NCBI GenBank assembly: GCA_016234205.1
Contig: JACRGN010000245.1
Location: 1 to 18,422, forward strand
DNA: 18,422 bases
Direction of reading: 5' to 3'
From: Nitrospinota bacterium
Lineage (GTDB): Bacteria; Nitrospinota; Nitrospinia; UBA9942
This document shows positions 1-7,328 of the stretch, piece by piece (position 1 is the first letter of the stretch; each line of letters begins with the position of its first letter). The translations under genes were made by a program, and so were the position numbers. Below the pieces are notes generated by a model. That model was not told the origin of the DNA. It saw only the letters and a list, made by a program, of their open reading frames with translations, and did no database searches.

Positions 1-1207
1 AATCGGAACAGTTGTCCGGGAAGGAGACCAAGCCGATGCTGGCGGTCAAATGTATGTCGTGACTGCGCACTTTAAAAGAATAATTTGAAAGCGAGGCGAG
101 CATGGCAAGGGTTATAACTTCATCCACCTGTGCCCTGCCGTTTATCGGGATAACGAGGTAAAACTGGTCGCTGCCTGTACGCGCAACCGTTGCCGACCTG
201 GGCACAAGGCTTAAAAGTCGGCTTGCAACCTGCTGAAGGATCAGGTCCCCGACCTCATGGCTGAACGCTTCGTTTATAGAGCGAAACCGGTTGATGCTTA
301 AGCAAATCCCGGCAATCATAGTATTTTTATTTCTGCTCCAGAGTATCTCGGTGTCAAGACGGCTCTTAAGCAGCGACCTATTCGGCAGGCCGGTCAGGCT
401 GTCGTAGCTCTTGAGCAGATGTATCTGGTGCCGCATATCTTCCCTTTTAGACTCCATCTCGGACTGCTTTCTGAGACGAATATGGACGGAGGTGAGCACC
501 TCCTCCTCGGTATACGGTTTCGTCAGGTAATCGTCAGCGCCCATGTTCATGCCTCTACGCATATTCTGCCTGTCGGCAACGGCAGTCAGGAAGATAAACG
601 GCGTCTGCTCGGTCGCTTTGTGGCTGCGGAGCTTATCAAGCATGACGTAGCCGTCTATTCCCGGCATCATTACATCGCAGAGTATCAGATCAGGGTGATC
701 CCTGAGCGCAATTTCTAATCCCTGACGGCCGTCGACCGCACCCATAGCCTCAAAACCATTTAACTCAAGTATGTCCATAAGGTTGGCCCTTGCTGCCTCC
801 TCATCCTCAACGACAAGTAACCTTGATTTAAGCAGGGCGCTCCGTTTCTTTAACTGTGTATATATAGATACAATCACTTCCGTCTCGGTAAAGGGTTTTG
901 TTATAAAATCCTCGGCGCCGAGGTTCATCCCCTGCCTTATGTGTTCCCTGTCGGCGAGGGCGCTGAGGAATATAAAAGGTATCTGTGAAGTGGGCGGATA
1001 AGCCCGGATCGCCTCAAGGACATCATAGCCGTCAAGAACTGGCATTAAGATATCGCACAAAATTACATGAGGCAGTTCTCTATGTGCGAGATAAACTCCT
1101 TCCCGCCCGTCCTCCGCGGTAAACACCTCAAACCCGTTGAGCCCGAGCATATCCTTGAGGTTTTCCCTAACATCCTTTTCATCGTCTATGAGCAGCACCT
1201 TAGGCAT
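1..1207 (-). CDS. Double-receiver response regulator with degenerate GGDEF domain (3' end beyond window)
   Basis: Cytoplasmic signalling protein, about 402 residues visible. Read from the minus strand it has two CheY-like receiver domains and then a GGDEF-type domain. Receiver 1 has acidic residues D8/D9, phospho-acceptor D52 (LCDILMP) and K104 (TKPF). Receiver 2 has E134/D135, D178 (LCDVMMP) and K230 (TKPY). The GGDEF-type domain starts at DSLTGLPNR (269-277). Its signature is GSDQF (345-349) instead of GGDEF, and both aspartates expected in the metal-binding LDxD segment are Ser304 and Asn306, so cyclase activity is unlikely. An EAL domain may follow outside the window, as is common behind degenerate GGDEF domains; that is inference. 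The start ATG overlaps the kinase stop by 8 nt, with GGAGG at 1217-1221 nine bases upstream. The upstream kinase is its likely phosphodonor. Confidence 0.93.
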   Translation of the reverse strand, partial: MPKVLLIDDEKDVRENLKDMLGLNGFEVFTAEDGREGVYLAHRELPHVILCDILMPVLDGYDVLEAIRAYPPTSQIPFIFLSALADREHIRQGMNLGAEDFITKPFTETEVIVSIYTQLKKRSALLKSRLLVVEDEEAARANLMDILELNGFEAMGAVDGRQGLEIALRDHPDLILCDVMMPGIDGYVMLDKLRSHKATEQTPFIFLTAVADRQNMRRGMNMGADDYLTKPYTEEEVLTSVHIRLRKQSEMESKREDMRHQIHLLKSYDSLTGLPNRSLLKSRLDTEILWSRNKNTMIAGICLSINRFRSINEAFSHEVGDLILQQVASRLLSLVPRSATVARTGSDQFYLVIPINGRAQVDEVITLAMLASLSNYSFKVRSHDIHLTASIGLVSFPDNCSD

Positions 1208-3464
1208 TTTCCACAACCTCCGCATTTTTAAGCTGGAGCCGTATCTTGAATACAGTGCCTGAACCGACAAGGCTCTTCACCTCTATCTTGCCTTTATGGG
1301 CATCTACGGCATTCTTCACTATTGCAAGTCCAAGCCCGGTGCCCTGTATAGTGCCGGTATTGCCTGCGCGGTGGAACGGCTCAAACAGATGCCCTATGGA
1401 TTCTTCCGGTATGCCTATGCCCTTATCGCTTACGATAAAAAGGACTTCATCCCCTTCGCCGTACACATCAAGAAGAACCCCGTGCATATCCGGTGAGTAC
1501 TTGACCGCATTGTTAAGAAGATTGATGAGCATCTGCCGTAAAAGCTTCTCGTCCATGACCGCTCCATAGGGGCAGTTTGAGCCATTGAAGGTTATTATAT
1601 GGCCGCTTTTTATCTGGAACTGGATGGATTCAACGAGGTTTTCGCAGAACTTCCTCAGGTGCAGCGGCGCCGGGTTGAACTCCACCTTCCCTTCCGAATA
1701 ACGGCCTATCATAAGCACATCATCCATGAGCTCAACCATCCTTGAATTTGAGCTCTTTATCCTCTGAATATAAACGGAAAATTTTTCCCCGGATACGCGG
1801 TCACGGTGTTTTTCTATAAGCTCGGTCGAGGAAGCGATGATGCTGAGGGGAGTGCGGAACTCATGGGAAACAATGGATACAAAGCGTGACTTCATCTGGT
1901 TTAATTCTCGCTCCCGCTCAAGGGACTTTTTAAGCCTCTCCTCAATCCTGAGTCTCTCTTCTACCTCTCTTTTCAACTCCCTGTTATGCCGCTCCATGAG
2001 AGTCACCCTGTTACGTTCAGAAATATCGCGAAGGACGATAGTATAAAGGCTCTTCATGGGGATATCTATTTTGCTTGCGGCAAGCTCGGCAGGGAAGACC
2101 GACCCGTCTTTGCGCACAGCGACGGTCTCCAGCATGCTTATGCCTTTGCCTTCTCCGGCCAGATAATCCGCCAAATAGCCGTTTGCATCCTTGCCGGGTT
2201 CTGAGAAGAGCATAGAGATGCCATTCCCCTTAACTTCATCCGGTGAATAGTTGAAGATGTCCGAGGCAGCCGGGTTGAAGGATTCTATAATACCATGTCC
2301 ATTGATGGTAATGATGCCGTCACCGGCGCCTTCAAGTATGGAGCGGCTCAACATTTCGCTTTCAATCAACCGCTCTTCAACCTTCATACGCTCAATAATA
2401 TCATACTCAAGCTTTTTATTCACCTCTGATAACTCTTTTGAGCTAAGCTCCAGGCGGCGGATTCCGTTCATGACGGATATGTATGACCATATCCCCAGAT
2501 AGACCAGCAGTCCTGTGCCGGACATGGCCGCCCCTACTGCAAAATACATCTCCCGCGTAAGCCTTCTTATCCTTGAGCCAAGCATTTCTTCCAACGCGGA
2601 TATGGAGAGTGCATGAAGCTTGAACCCGTTCCGTATAGGCACTGAGATCTGGTTAAAGAACTCTAATGGGGTTAAATCAAACATGGATGCGAGTATCCTG
2701 CCTCGGACAAGTCCGAGGGCGTCGGCAGTCGTTTCAGCTATATCTTTGGAGAGGTTACCGAGCTTGAGACTAAGCCCTGGTGCAACGTCCATGGCCTCCG
2801 ACAGGTGATGACTTACGCCATCAAGCGCTGCGATCGCCTTAGACTCAAGGATCGCGAGATGCATCTTCCCTGCCTCGTTAATCCTCCCACTCGCAAGGGC
2901 ACCGGTACTTTTGGCTCGCATCTGTCCGAGGCATTCTATCAGTGTCGGCAGATGGGTAACAACTATCTCCTTGATATGGTTTGAGCCTAAATCAGGGTCA
3001 AGGGCAAGGTTGGATGTATCGGCTACATGGTATATTATGGCAAGCGTCCCGGCTATAACTTCGGTATGCCTGTTGAAACTCTCCTCCTGTGAGATATTCA
3101 ATGCGTCACCCTGAAGCCTCCGCCATTTTGCCTTTAGCTCAGCCCATCGTATTGAAGCATCAAGGTGCCGGCCGATTCGGAAGTCAATCAAGTCAATCTG
3201 CCGTATGGTCTCTTCAATTTCCTTAAGCTCGGCTATCGCCTCATTTTTAAGAGATATTTCACCGCTCAAATACCCATTCATAATGCCTCTGTGGCGCTGC
3301 GTATGCTCAATGAACTTTACAAGAGGTTTTATATATTTGATGCCTACGAGCTCTTTCCTTGCAAAGGCAACCCTGCTGTTAAGCCCCGATGCAAGCTGGT
3401 AGATGAGTATTGAGATAGCCAGAGCGACCATTAACCCGGTAATGATAAGCTTTTTAGGACTCAT
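1200..3464 (-). CDS. Membrane-bound sensor histidine kinase with PAS domain
   Basis: Two-component sensor. Counting from the upstream GTG (3479; 759 aa), it has a membrane segment at about 10-30, a long helical extracytoplasmic domain (about 31-310) and a second membrane segment (about 312-337). A PAS domain (about 376-490), a charged coiled coil (490-530), HisKA with H539 in SHEFRTP, and a HATPase domain follow. The HATPase shows N box NLLNNAVKYS (653-662), G1 DKGIGI (685-690) and G2 GTGLGLA (713-719). All catalytic boxes are intact. The sensory domain resembles one I associate with chemoreceptors; its ligand is unknown. I prefer ATG 3464 (754 aa), which starts MSPKK before a normal membrane anchor and lies 2 nt after the stop of a small upstream ORF. 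GTG 3479 is the alternative; neither has a strong Shine-Dalgarno. It overlaps the regulator gene by 8 nt. Confidence 0.93.
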   Translation of the reverse strand: MSPKKLIITGLMVALAISILIYQLASGLNSRVAFARKELVGIKYIKPLVKFIEHTQRHRGIMNGYLSGEISLKNEAIAELKEIEETIRQIDLIDFRIGRHLDASIRWAELKAKWRRLQGDALNISQEESFNRHTEVIAGTLAIIYHVADTSNLALDPDLGSNHIKEIVVTHLPTLIECLGQMRAKSTGALASGRINEAGKMHLAILESKAIAALDGVSHHLSEAMDVAPGLSLKLGNLSKDIAETTADALGLVRGRILASMFDLTPLEFFNQISVPIRNGFKLHALSISALEEMLGSRIRRLTREMYFAVGAAMSGTGLLVYLGIWSYISVMNGIRRLELSSKELSEVNKKLEYDIIERMKVEERLIESEMLSRSILEGAGDGIITINGHGIIESFNPAASDIFNYSPDEVKGNGISMLFSEPGKDANGYLADYLAGEGKGISMLETVAVRKDGSVFPAELAASKIDIPMKSLYTIVLRDISERNRVTLMERHNRELKREVEERLRIEERLKKSLERERELNQMKSRFVSIVSHEFRTPLSIIASSTELIEKHRDRVSGEKFSVYIQRIKSSNSRMVELMDDVLMIGRYSEGKVEFNPAPLHLRKFCENLVESIQFQIKSGHIITFNGSNCPYGAVMDEKLLRQMLINLLNNAVKYSPDMHGVLLDVYGEGDEVLFIVSDKGIGIPEESIGHLFEPFHRAGNTGTIQGTGLGLAIVKNAVDAHKGKIEVKSLVGSGTVFKIRLQLKNAEVVENA

Positions 3465-3466
3465 AA

Positions 3467-3568
3467 CTATTGTTTCCACTCACCACTACTATATGTCAAA
3501 ATAATAATTACGGCTGTAAATGCAATAGATAACTTTTGAGATATTTTTAGGTTGTAAAACCAGTTCAT
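3467..3568 (-). pseudogene. 33-residue ORF resembling a chemoreceptor/sensor N-terminus; possible gene remnant
   Basis: A short reading frame starting MNWFYNLKISQKL and continuing into a hydrophobic stretch (AFTAVIIILTY). This is the usual beginning of methyl-accepting chemotaxis proteins and some sensor kinases: a short amphipathic NLKI segment before membrane helix 1. The frame ends with TAG two bases before the kinase ATG at 3464, and overlaps the alternative kinase GTG. AAGGCGG lies just upstream of its ATG. It may be the stub of a chemoreceptor gene whose remainder was lost or replaced by the kinase, or a small translated peptide coupled to kinase translation. The frame is also open further upstream into the GTCAGT repeat, but those residues look like translated repeat and are excluded. 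Confidence 0.45.
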
Positions 3569-3610
3569 AAGCCGCCTTCTAATCCGAACAAGCCGGAACA
3601 AAAACTTAAA

Positions 3611-3684
3611 AGTGTCAGTGTCAGTGTCAGTGTCAGTTAAAGGAGTTAATTTTTTGCTGACACTAATCACTGTCACTGACACTT
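3611..3684. repeat. Inverted repeat with tandem GTCAGT hexamers
   Basis: The left arm (3611-3637) is about four head-to-tail copies of GTCAGT. The right arm (3657-3684) carries the complementary CACTGAC-type units in less regular form. The 19-base spacer is AT-rich. Transcribed in either direction it could fold into a long stem. It lies about 12 bases after the wrbA stop on the minus strand, so it may also end the wrbA transcript, and it separates wrbA from the signalling genes. It resembles the longer 7-bp array at 11881-11973. Confidence 0.8.
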
Positions 3685-3696
3685 CTTTATAATTTC

Positions 3697-4308
3697 CTAT
3701 TTGGCAAGCTTGAGGGCAATTGTTGCAACATGTTTTCCCTGAAATCTCGCCGCTGACAGCTCATTCTCACTCGGCATACGCTCCCCCTGCCCTCCTGCAA
3801 TTGTTGAAGCACCATAAGGAGAGCCTCCTGTTATCTCATCAATACGCATCTGCCCTTGAAAGGCATAAGGCAAGCCGACAATAATCATCCCCTGATGAAG
3901 GAGTGTCGTATGAAAACTCAAGATTGTAGACTCCTGACCTCCATGCTGGGTGGCAGAACTCGTAAATACACTCCCCACCTTGCCGACCAATGCCCCCTTT
4001 GCCCAGAGTTGTCCTGTTGCATCAAGAAACTGCCTCATCTGTCCACACATATTTCCGAATCTCGTAGGTGTGCCGAAAATAATCGCATCTGCAGAAGATA
4101 GGTCATCAACACTCCCAATAGGTATATGGGAAAATTTCTTCTGGGCTTCTATTGCACCCATCTTTTTAAGTATATCTTCTGATAGTGTCTCTGGAACTCT
4201 ACGCATTAATACCTCCGCCCCTTTTACTTCCTTTGCACCCTCAGCAACAGCCTCAGCCATACGATGAATATGGCCATACATAGAATAATAGGCAATCAAA
4301 ACTTTCAT
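3697..4308 (-). CDS. wrbA: WrbA-type NAD(P)H:quinone oxidoreductase
   Basis: Soluble FMN-dependent flavodoxin-like enzyme that reduces quinones by two electrons from NAD(P)H, thought to limit oxidative damage from semiquinones. The 203-residue length is normal. The phosphate-binding loop is YSMYGH (8-13); the FMN-binding loop is GTPTRFGNM (79-87). The WrbA-specific SSATQHGGQE is at 117-126, with conserved His133 in the following helix. A strong Shine-Dalgarno AAGGAGGT lies seven bases before the ATG. It stands alone, divergent from trpE, and is followed by the hexamer inverted repeat. Nothing is missing or unusual. Confidence 0.96.
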   Translation of the reverse strand: MKVLIAYYSMYGHIHRMAEAVAEGAKEVKGAEVLMRRVPETLSEDILKKMGAIEAQKKFSHIPIGSVDDLSSADAIIFGTPTRFGNMCGQMRQFLDATGQLWAKGALVGKVGSVFTSSATQHGGQESTILSFHTTLLHQGMIIVGLPYAFQGQMRIDEITGGSPYGASTIAGGQGERMPSENELSAARFQGKHVATIALKLAK

Positions 4309-4427
4309 AATCTATACCTCCTTATTTTGAATTTATTTTTTATCACTCATAATATAGTCCCGCTTTTAAAAAATTGCCATATAAATTTTTCTATTAATTC
4401 AATTCTCAACTTATGATATTGAATAAA

Positions 4428-4456
4428 TTGACGAAGACCATTCACTATGATAATCT
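4428..4456 (+). promoter_or_regulatory. Sigma70-type promoter of trpE, predicting a leaderless mRNA
   Basis: TTGACG (4428-4433), a 17-base spacer and TAATCT (4451-4456) give a good -35/-10 pair. Seven bases after the -10 box comes ATG 4464, so transcription would start at or one base before the start codon. This fits the absence of any Shine-Dalgarno and the match of residue 1 at 4464 to the usual TrpE N-terminus. I saw no leader peptide with tandem Trp codons and no attenuator upstream. Confidence 0.55.
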
Positions 4457-4463
4457 TACCTGC

Positions 4464-5951
4464 ATGTATCATCCATCTTATGAGGTATTCAAAGAAAAGG
4501 CAAAGGAAGGGAATCTTATTCCTGTATATAGGGAAATTCTCGCTGATTTAGAGACACCTGTTTCAGCCTTTCTAAAAATAGATGAGGGCGAATACTCCTA
4601 TCTCCTTGAGAGTGTTGAAGGCGGTGAGAAATGGGCAAGGTATTGCTTCCTCGGCAGTAAACCCTCTGTGGTTTTTAAAAGTAAGGGAGATAAAATTTAT
4701 GTAACAAGAAATGGTGTTGTAAAAGAGGAGAAGGTTGACGGCAATCCTTTAAATTCCATCAAAAAATTGATGTCGGAGTATAAACCTGTAAAGGTAGAGG
4801 GGCTTCCGAGGTTTTTTGGCGGTGCGGTCGGCTATATCGGATATGATATGGTGAGGTTCTTTGAGAGCCTCCCCCATGAGGCAGTTGATGACCTGAATAT
4901 ACCTGACTCTGTTTTTGTTATAACCGATACTATTCTGATATTTGATAATATAGGACAGAAGATTAAAGTTGTCTCCAATGCACATATTAAAGATGGCGAT
5001 ATGGAAAAGGCTTACGGGGAAGCAATAGGGAGGATAGATGCGATTATTGATAGACTCAAAAAATCAGTCACAAGTCACCAGTCACCAGTCAATAGTAAAG
5101 AACTTCTAATTCCGAATCCCGAATTCCGAACTAATGTTTCTAAGGAGGTTTTTAAAGAGAGTGTTCAGAAGTGCAAGAAATATATAAAGGATGGGGATAT
5201 TTTTCAGGTTGTATTATCCCAGAGGCTTGAGACAGATTTTCAGTCCGACCCTTTTGATATATACAGGGCACTCCGAACCATAAATCCTTCACCATATATG
5301 TATTTCTTTAAACTGGGTGATATAAAAATAGTCGGCTCATCTCCTGAGGTATTGGTAAGGGTAGAAGATGAAATGGTAGAGTTAAGACCTATAGCAGGGA
5401 CAAGACCGAGAGGTGTTACAGAGGAAGATGATAAGAGGCTTGCAAGGGAATTATTGAGTGATGAGAAGGAGAGGGCTGAACATATAATGCTAATAGATTT
5501 AGGAAGAAATGATATTGGAAGGGTATCAAAGAAGGGGAGTGTTGAGGTAAATGAGTTGATGGTAATAGAGAAATATTCCCATGTCATGCACATTGTATCA
5601 AATGTAAAGGGGAGACTTGAAAAAGGAATTGACTGTTACGATGTCCTCAAAGCCACATTTCCAGCAGGCACAGTCTCCGGTGCCCCAAAAATAAGGGCAA
5701 TGGAGATAATTGAGGAGCTTGAACCGACCCGCCGAGGGATTTATGCAGGTGCAGTCGGGTATTTCAGTTTCTCAGGGAATATGGATATGGCAATCACAAT
5801 AAGAACGCTGTTAATCAAAGGTAATACAGCATATCTGGGTATCGGTGCAGGCATTGTCGCAGATTCAGAGCCTGAGAGGGAGTTTGAGGAGACAATGAAT
5901 AAAGGCAAGGCATTAATAAAGGCAATTGAGATGGCTGAGAGGGGATTATAA
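4464..5951 (+). CDS. trpE: Anthranilate synthase component I
   Basis: Makes anthranilate from chorismate with ammonia supplied by TrpG, the first step of tryptophan synthesis. 495 residues from ATG 4464. The N-terminal domain carries LLES (47-50), part of the tryptophan feedback site. The chorismate-binding domain shows DGDIFQVVLSQR, NPSPYMYFFKLG, RPIAGTRPRG, LLSDEKERAEHIMLIDLGRN, PAGTVSGAPKIRAMEI and GIGAGIVADSEPEREFEE, all intact. The presence of LLES and of adjacent trpG favours TrpE over PabB. The frame is open from ATG 4413, but 4464 matches the family N-terminus and the promoter position. The interdomain linker (residues 201-223) is encoded by repeat-like DNA. A palindrome separates trpE from trpG; no further trp genes follow. 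Confidence 0.96.
   Translation: MYHPSYEVFKEKAKEGNLIPVYREILADLETPVSAFLKIDEGEYSYLLESVEGGEKWARYCFLGSKPSVVFKSKGDKIYVTRNGVVKEEKVDGNPLNSIKKLMSEYKPVKVEGLPRFFGGAVGYIGYDMVRFFESLPHEAVDDLNIPDSVFVITDTILIFDNIGQKIKVVSNAHIKDGDMEKAYGEAIGRIDAIIDRLKKSVTSHQSPVNSKELLIPNPEFRTNVSKEVFKESVQKCKKYIKDGDIFQVVLSQRLETDFQSDPFDIYRALRTINPSPYMYFFKLGDIKIVGSSPEVLVRVEDEMVELRPIAGTRPRGVTEEDDKRLARELLSDEKERAEHIMLIDLGRNDIGRVSKKGSVEVNELMVIEKYSHVMHIVSNVKGRLEKGIDCYDVLKATFPAGTVSGAPKIRAMEIIEELEPTRRGIYAGAVGYFSFSGNMDMAITIRTLLIKGNTAYLGIGAGIVADSEPEREFEETMNKGKALIKAIEMAERGL
5064..5132 (+). repeat. Repeat-like sequence inside trpE (AGTCACC units plus an ATTCCGAA-type motif)
   Basis: From 5065 to 5095 the coding sequence is a run of 7-bp AGTCACC-type units. 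From 5109 to 5132 it is ATTCCGAAtcccgAATTCCGAA, a duplicated motif of the kind usually seen between genes. Together they encode residues 201-223 (VTSHQSPV...LIPNPEF), between the two TrpE domains, and the frame is kept. The linker is naturally variable, so insertion here should be tolerated. Similarity to the arrays at 3611 and 11881 is by eye. Confidence 0.65.
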
Positions 5952-5957
5952 TAAATT

Positions 5958-6041
5958 GCCACAGACTTTCACAGACTTAAAGAAAAAAACCTTAGACAAA
6001 TGTCTTCTTTATTCTATGCTTAGTCCGTGTTTGTCAGTGGC
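5958..6041. repeat. Palindromic repeat between trpE and trpG
   Basis: The left arm 5958-5980 (GCCACAGACTTTCACAGAC...) and right arm 6020-6041 (...GTCCGTGTTTGTCAGTGGC) are imperfect reverse complements around a 39-base spacer. The element fills almost all of the gap between trpE and trpG. It ends 12 bases before the trpG ATG, leaving no Shine-Dalgarno there. The mRNA could form a stem that affects trpG expression. Confidence 0.8.
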
Positions 6042-6053
6042 TAAATAAATGTT

Positions 6054-6620
6054 ATGCTTCTTGTAATTGATAATTACGATTCATTCACATATAACCTCGT
6101 CCAGTATCTTGGGGAACTGGGGCAGGATGTAAGGGTTTATAGAAATGATAAGATAACTTTAAATGAGATTGAATCTCTAAAACCTGAAAAGATTGTCATA
6201 TCGCCTGGACCCTGCACACCAAAGGAGGCGGGCATATCAGTAGATTTAATTAAACAGTTTGCAGGCAGAATTCCAATCCTCGGTGTCTGTCTTGGTCATC
6301 AGTCAATAGGCTATGCCCTTGGCGGTGAGATTATCCATGCAAAAAAGCTGATGCACGGAAAGACCTCCATGATAAACCACGATGGAAAGACGATTTTTAC
6401 AAACCTCCCAAACCCTTTTGAAGCAACCCGCTACCATTCACTTGTGATAGAGAGAGAAAGCATACCTGATGAGCTTGAGATAAGTGCTGAGACTGATGAT
6501 GGAGAGATTATGGGAGTGAGGCACAAGGAATACATCATTGAAGGAGTCCAGTTCCACCCCGAATCAATATTGACGAAGGTAGGAAAAGACCTGCTCAGAA
6601 ATTTTCTTGAATTGAAATAA
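6054..6620 (+). CDS. trpG: Anthranilate synthase component II (glutamine amidotransferase)
   Basis: Releases ammonia from glutamine and channels it to TrpE. A class I (triad) amidotransferase of normal length, 188 residues. It begins LLVIDNYDSFTYNLVQYL, has the oxyanion segment SPGPCTP (50-56), nucleophile Cys79 in GVCLGHQ, and His168/Glu170 in VQFHPES. It could also serve 4-amino-4-deoxychorismate synthase, as TrpG/PabA proteins sometimes do. No Shine-Dalgarno precedes the ATG: the upstream palindrome stops 12 bases away and only an A-rich stretch follows. The stop codon abuts the stop of the convergent tatC with no gap, and no terminator hairpin is visible between them. Confidence 0.96.
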   Translation: MLLVIDNYDSFTYNLVQYLGELGQDVRVYRNDKITLNEIESLKPEKIVISPGPCTPKEAGISVDLIKQFAGRIPILGVCLGHQSIGYALGGEIIHAKKLMHGKTSMINHDGKTIFTNLPNPFEATRYHSLVIERESIPDELEISAETDDGEIMGVRHKEYIIEGVQFHPESILTKVGKDLLRNFLELK

Positions 6621-7325
6621 TCATTTTCTCTTACCAAATAACTTTACCAGTATTATGCTCACCTCATACAGAATAACAAGAGGGACAGTCATAAGCATCA
6701 TGGAATAGGCATCAGGTGTCGGTGTAATTATTGCTGATACAATTGCAATAACAAGTATCGCATATTTCCTATATTTTGACAGCATAGAAGAATTAATAAT
6801 ACCAACCCTTCCCAATACAAGCATAACGAGGGGCAATTCAAAGGAGAGTCCAAATGCCAATATCATTCCTCCGCAGAAATTGACATATTTTTCTATAGAA
6901 ATATATGGAACCATATAATCTGTTTCATATCCTATTAAAAATTTTATTCCAAGGGGGAGGACAGCCCAGTAACACAGGGCTGCACCCGAAAGAAAGAGTA
7001 TCACCCCTCCTGTAACAACAGAGAGAGAGGTCAATCTCTTTTTAAAACCGTATTTATTAGATACAACTTTCCATATCTTATAAAATATCAGGGGAAATGA
7101 AAGGAATAGCCCTGTGAGAAATGATATTTTCAATATAGTCAGGAATGCCTCCTGAGGGCTGAAATATGCCAGTTTATCCCCGATCAATCTCTCAAATTGA
7201 AACTGCACATCCCTTGAAAGGAAAAACCCAACTATGGAAAATATAAAGACTACTGATACAATCTCTATAAACTCCCTTTTGAATCGTTCTAAGATATTGA
7301 TTACATCCGATAGTGGCAGAGTCAT
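6621..7325 (-). CDS. tatC: Sec-independent (twin-arginine) translocase subunit TatC
   Basis: Polytopic inner-membrane receptor that binds twin-arginine signal peptides and, with TatA/TatB, exports folded proteins. 234 residues with about six hydrophobic segments. Family hallmarks are SPQEAF (56-61), FLTGLFLSFPLIFYKIW (69-85), FELP with Glu163 (162-165), and ITPTPD (200-205). The cytoplasmic N-terminus (NILERFKREF) does not show the usual HLxELRxR signature clearly, so the signal-peptide contact region is divergent. It is the last gene of the glycosyltransferase operon, starting 4 nt after the exchanger stop and lacking a strong Shine-Dalgarno, so translation is probably coupled. No tatA or tatB is in the window. 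A divergent second TatC paralogue is possible. Confidence 0.93.
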   Translation of the reverse strand: MTLPLSDVINILERFKREFIEIVSVVFIFSIVGFFLSRDVQFQFERLIGDKLAYFSPQEAFLTILKISFLTGLFLSFPLIFYKIWKVVSNKYGFKKRLTSLSVVTGGVILFLSGAALCYWAVLPLGIKFLIGYETDYMVPYISIEKYVNFCGGMILAFGLSFELPLVMLVLGRVGIINSSMLSKYRKYAILVIAIVSAIITPTPDAYSMMLMTVPLVILYEVSIILVKLFGKRK

Positions 7326-7328
7326 AAA

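Noticed and set aside
419..718. 99-codon open frame on the plus strand
   Set aside because: Antisense to the double-receiver regulator, whose motifs are certain.
2701..2718. Palindrome CCTCGGAC-AA-GTCCGAGG inside the histidine kinase gene
   Set aside because: A short perfect inverted repeat, but the encoded residues fit the helical sensor domain and no second copy was seen, so it is probably chance coding sequence.
3569..3682. N-terminal extension of the small chemoreceptor-like ORF (open frame to 3682)
   Set aside because: It translates the GTCAGT hexamers into a TDTDTD run with no family support; the ATG at 3568 matches the chemoreceptor start.
4309..4463. Trp attenuator or leader peptide upstream of trpE
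   Set aside because: No tandem Trp codons, no alternative hairpins and no terminator T-run were seen; the promoter lies too close to the ATG.
4464..6620. pabB/pabA instead of trpE/trpG
   Set aside because: The LLES feedback motif, full TrpE length and the TrpE-type N-terminus favour anthranilate synthase; the amidotransferase may be shared.
6600..6640. Bidirectional terminator between trpG and tatC
   Set aside because: The stop codons abut and no hairpin with T-runs is present on either strand.
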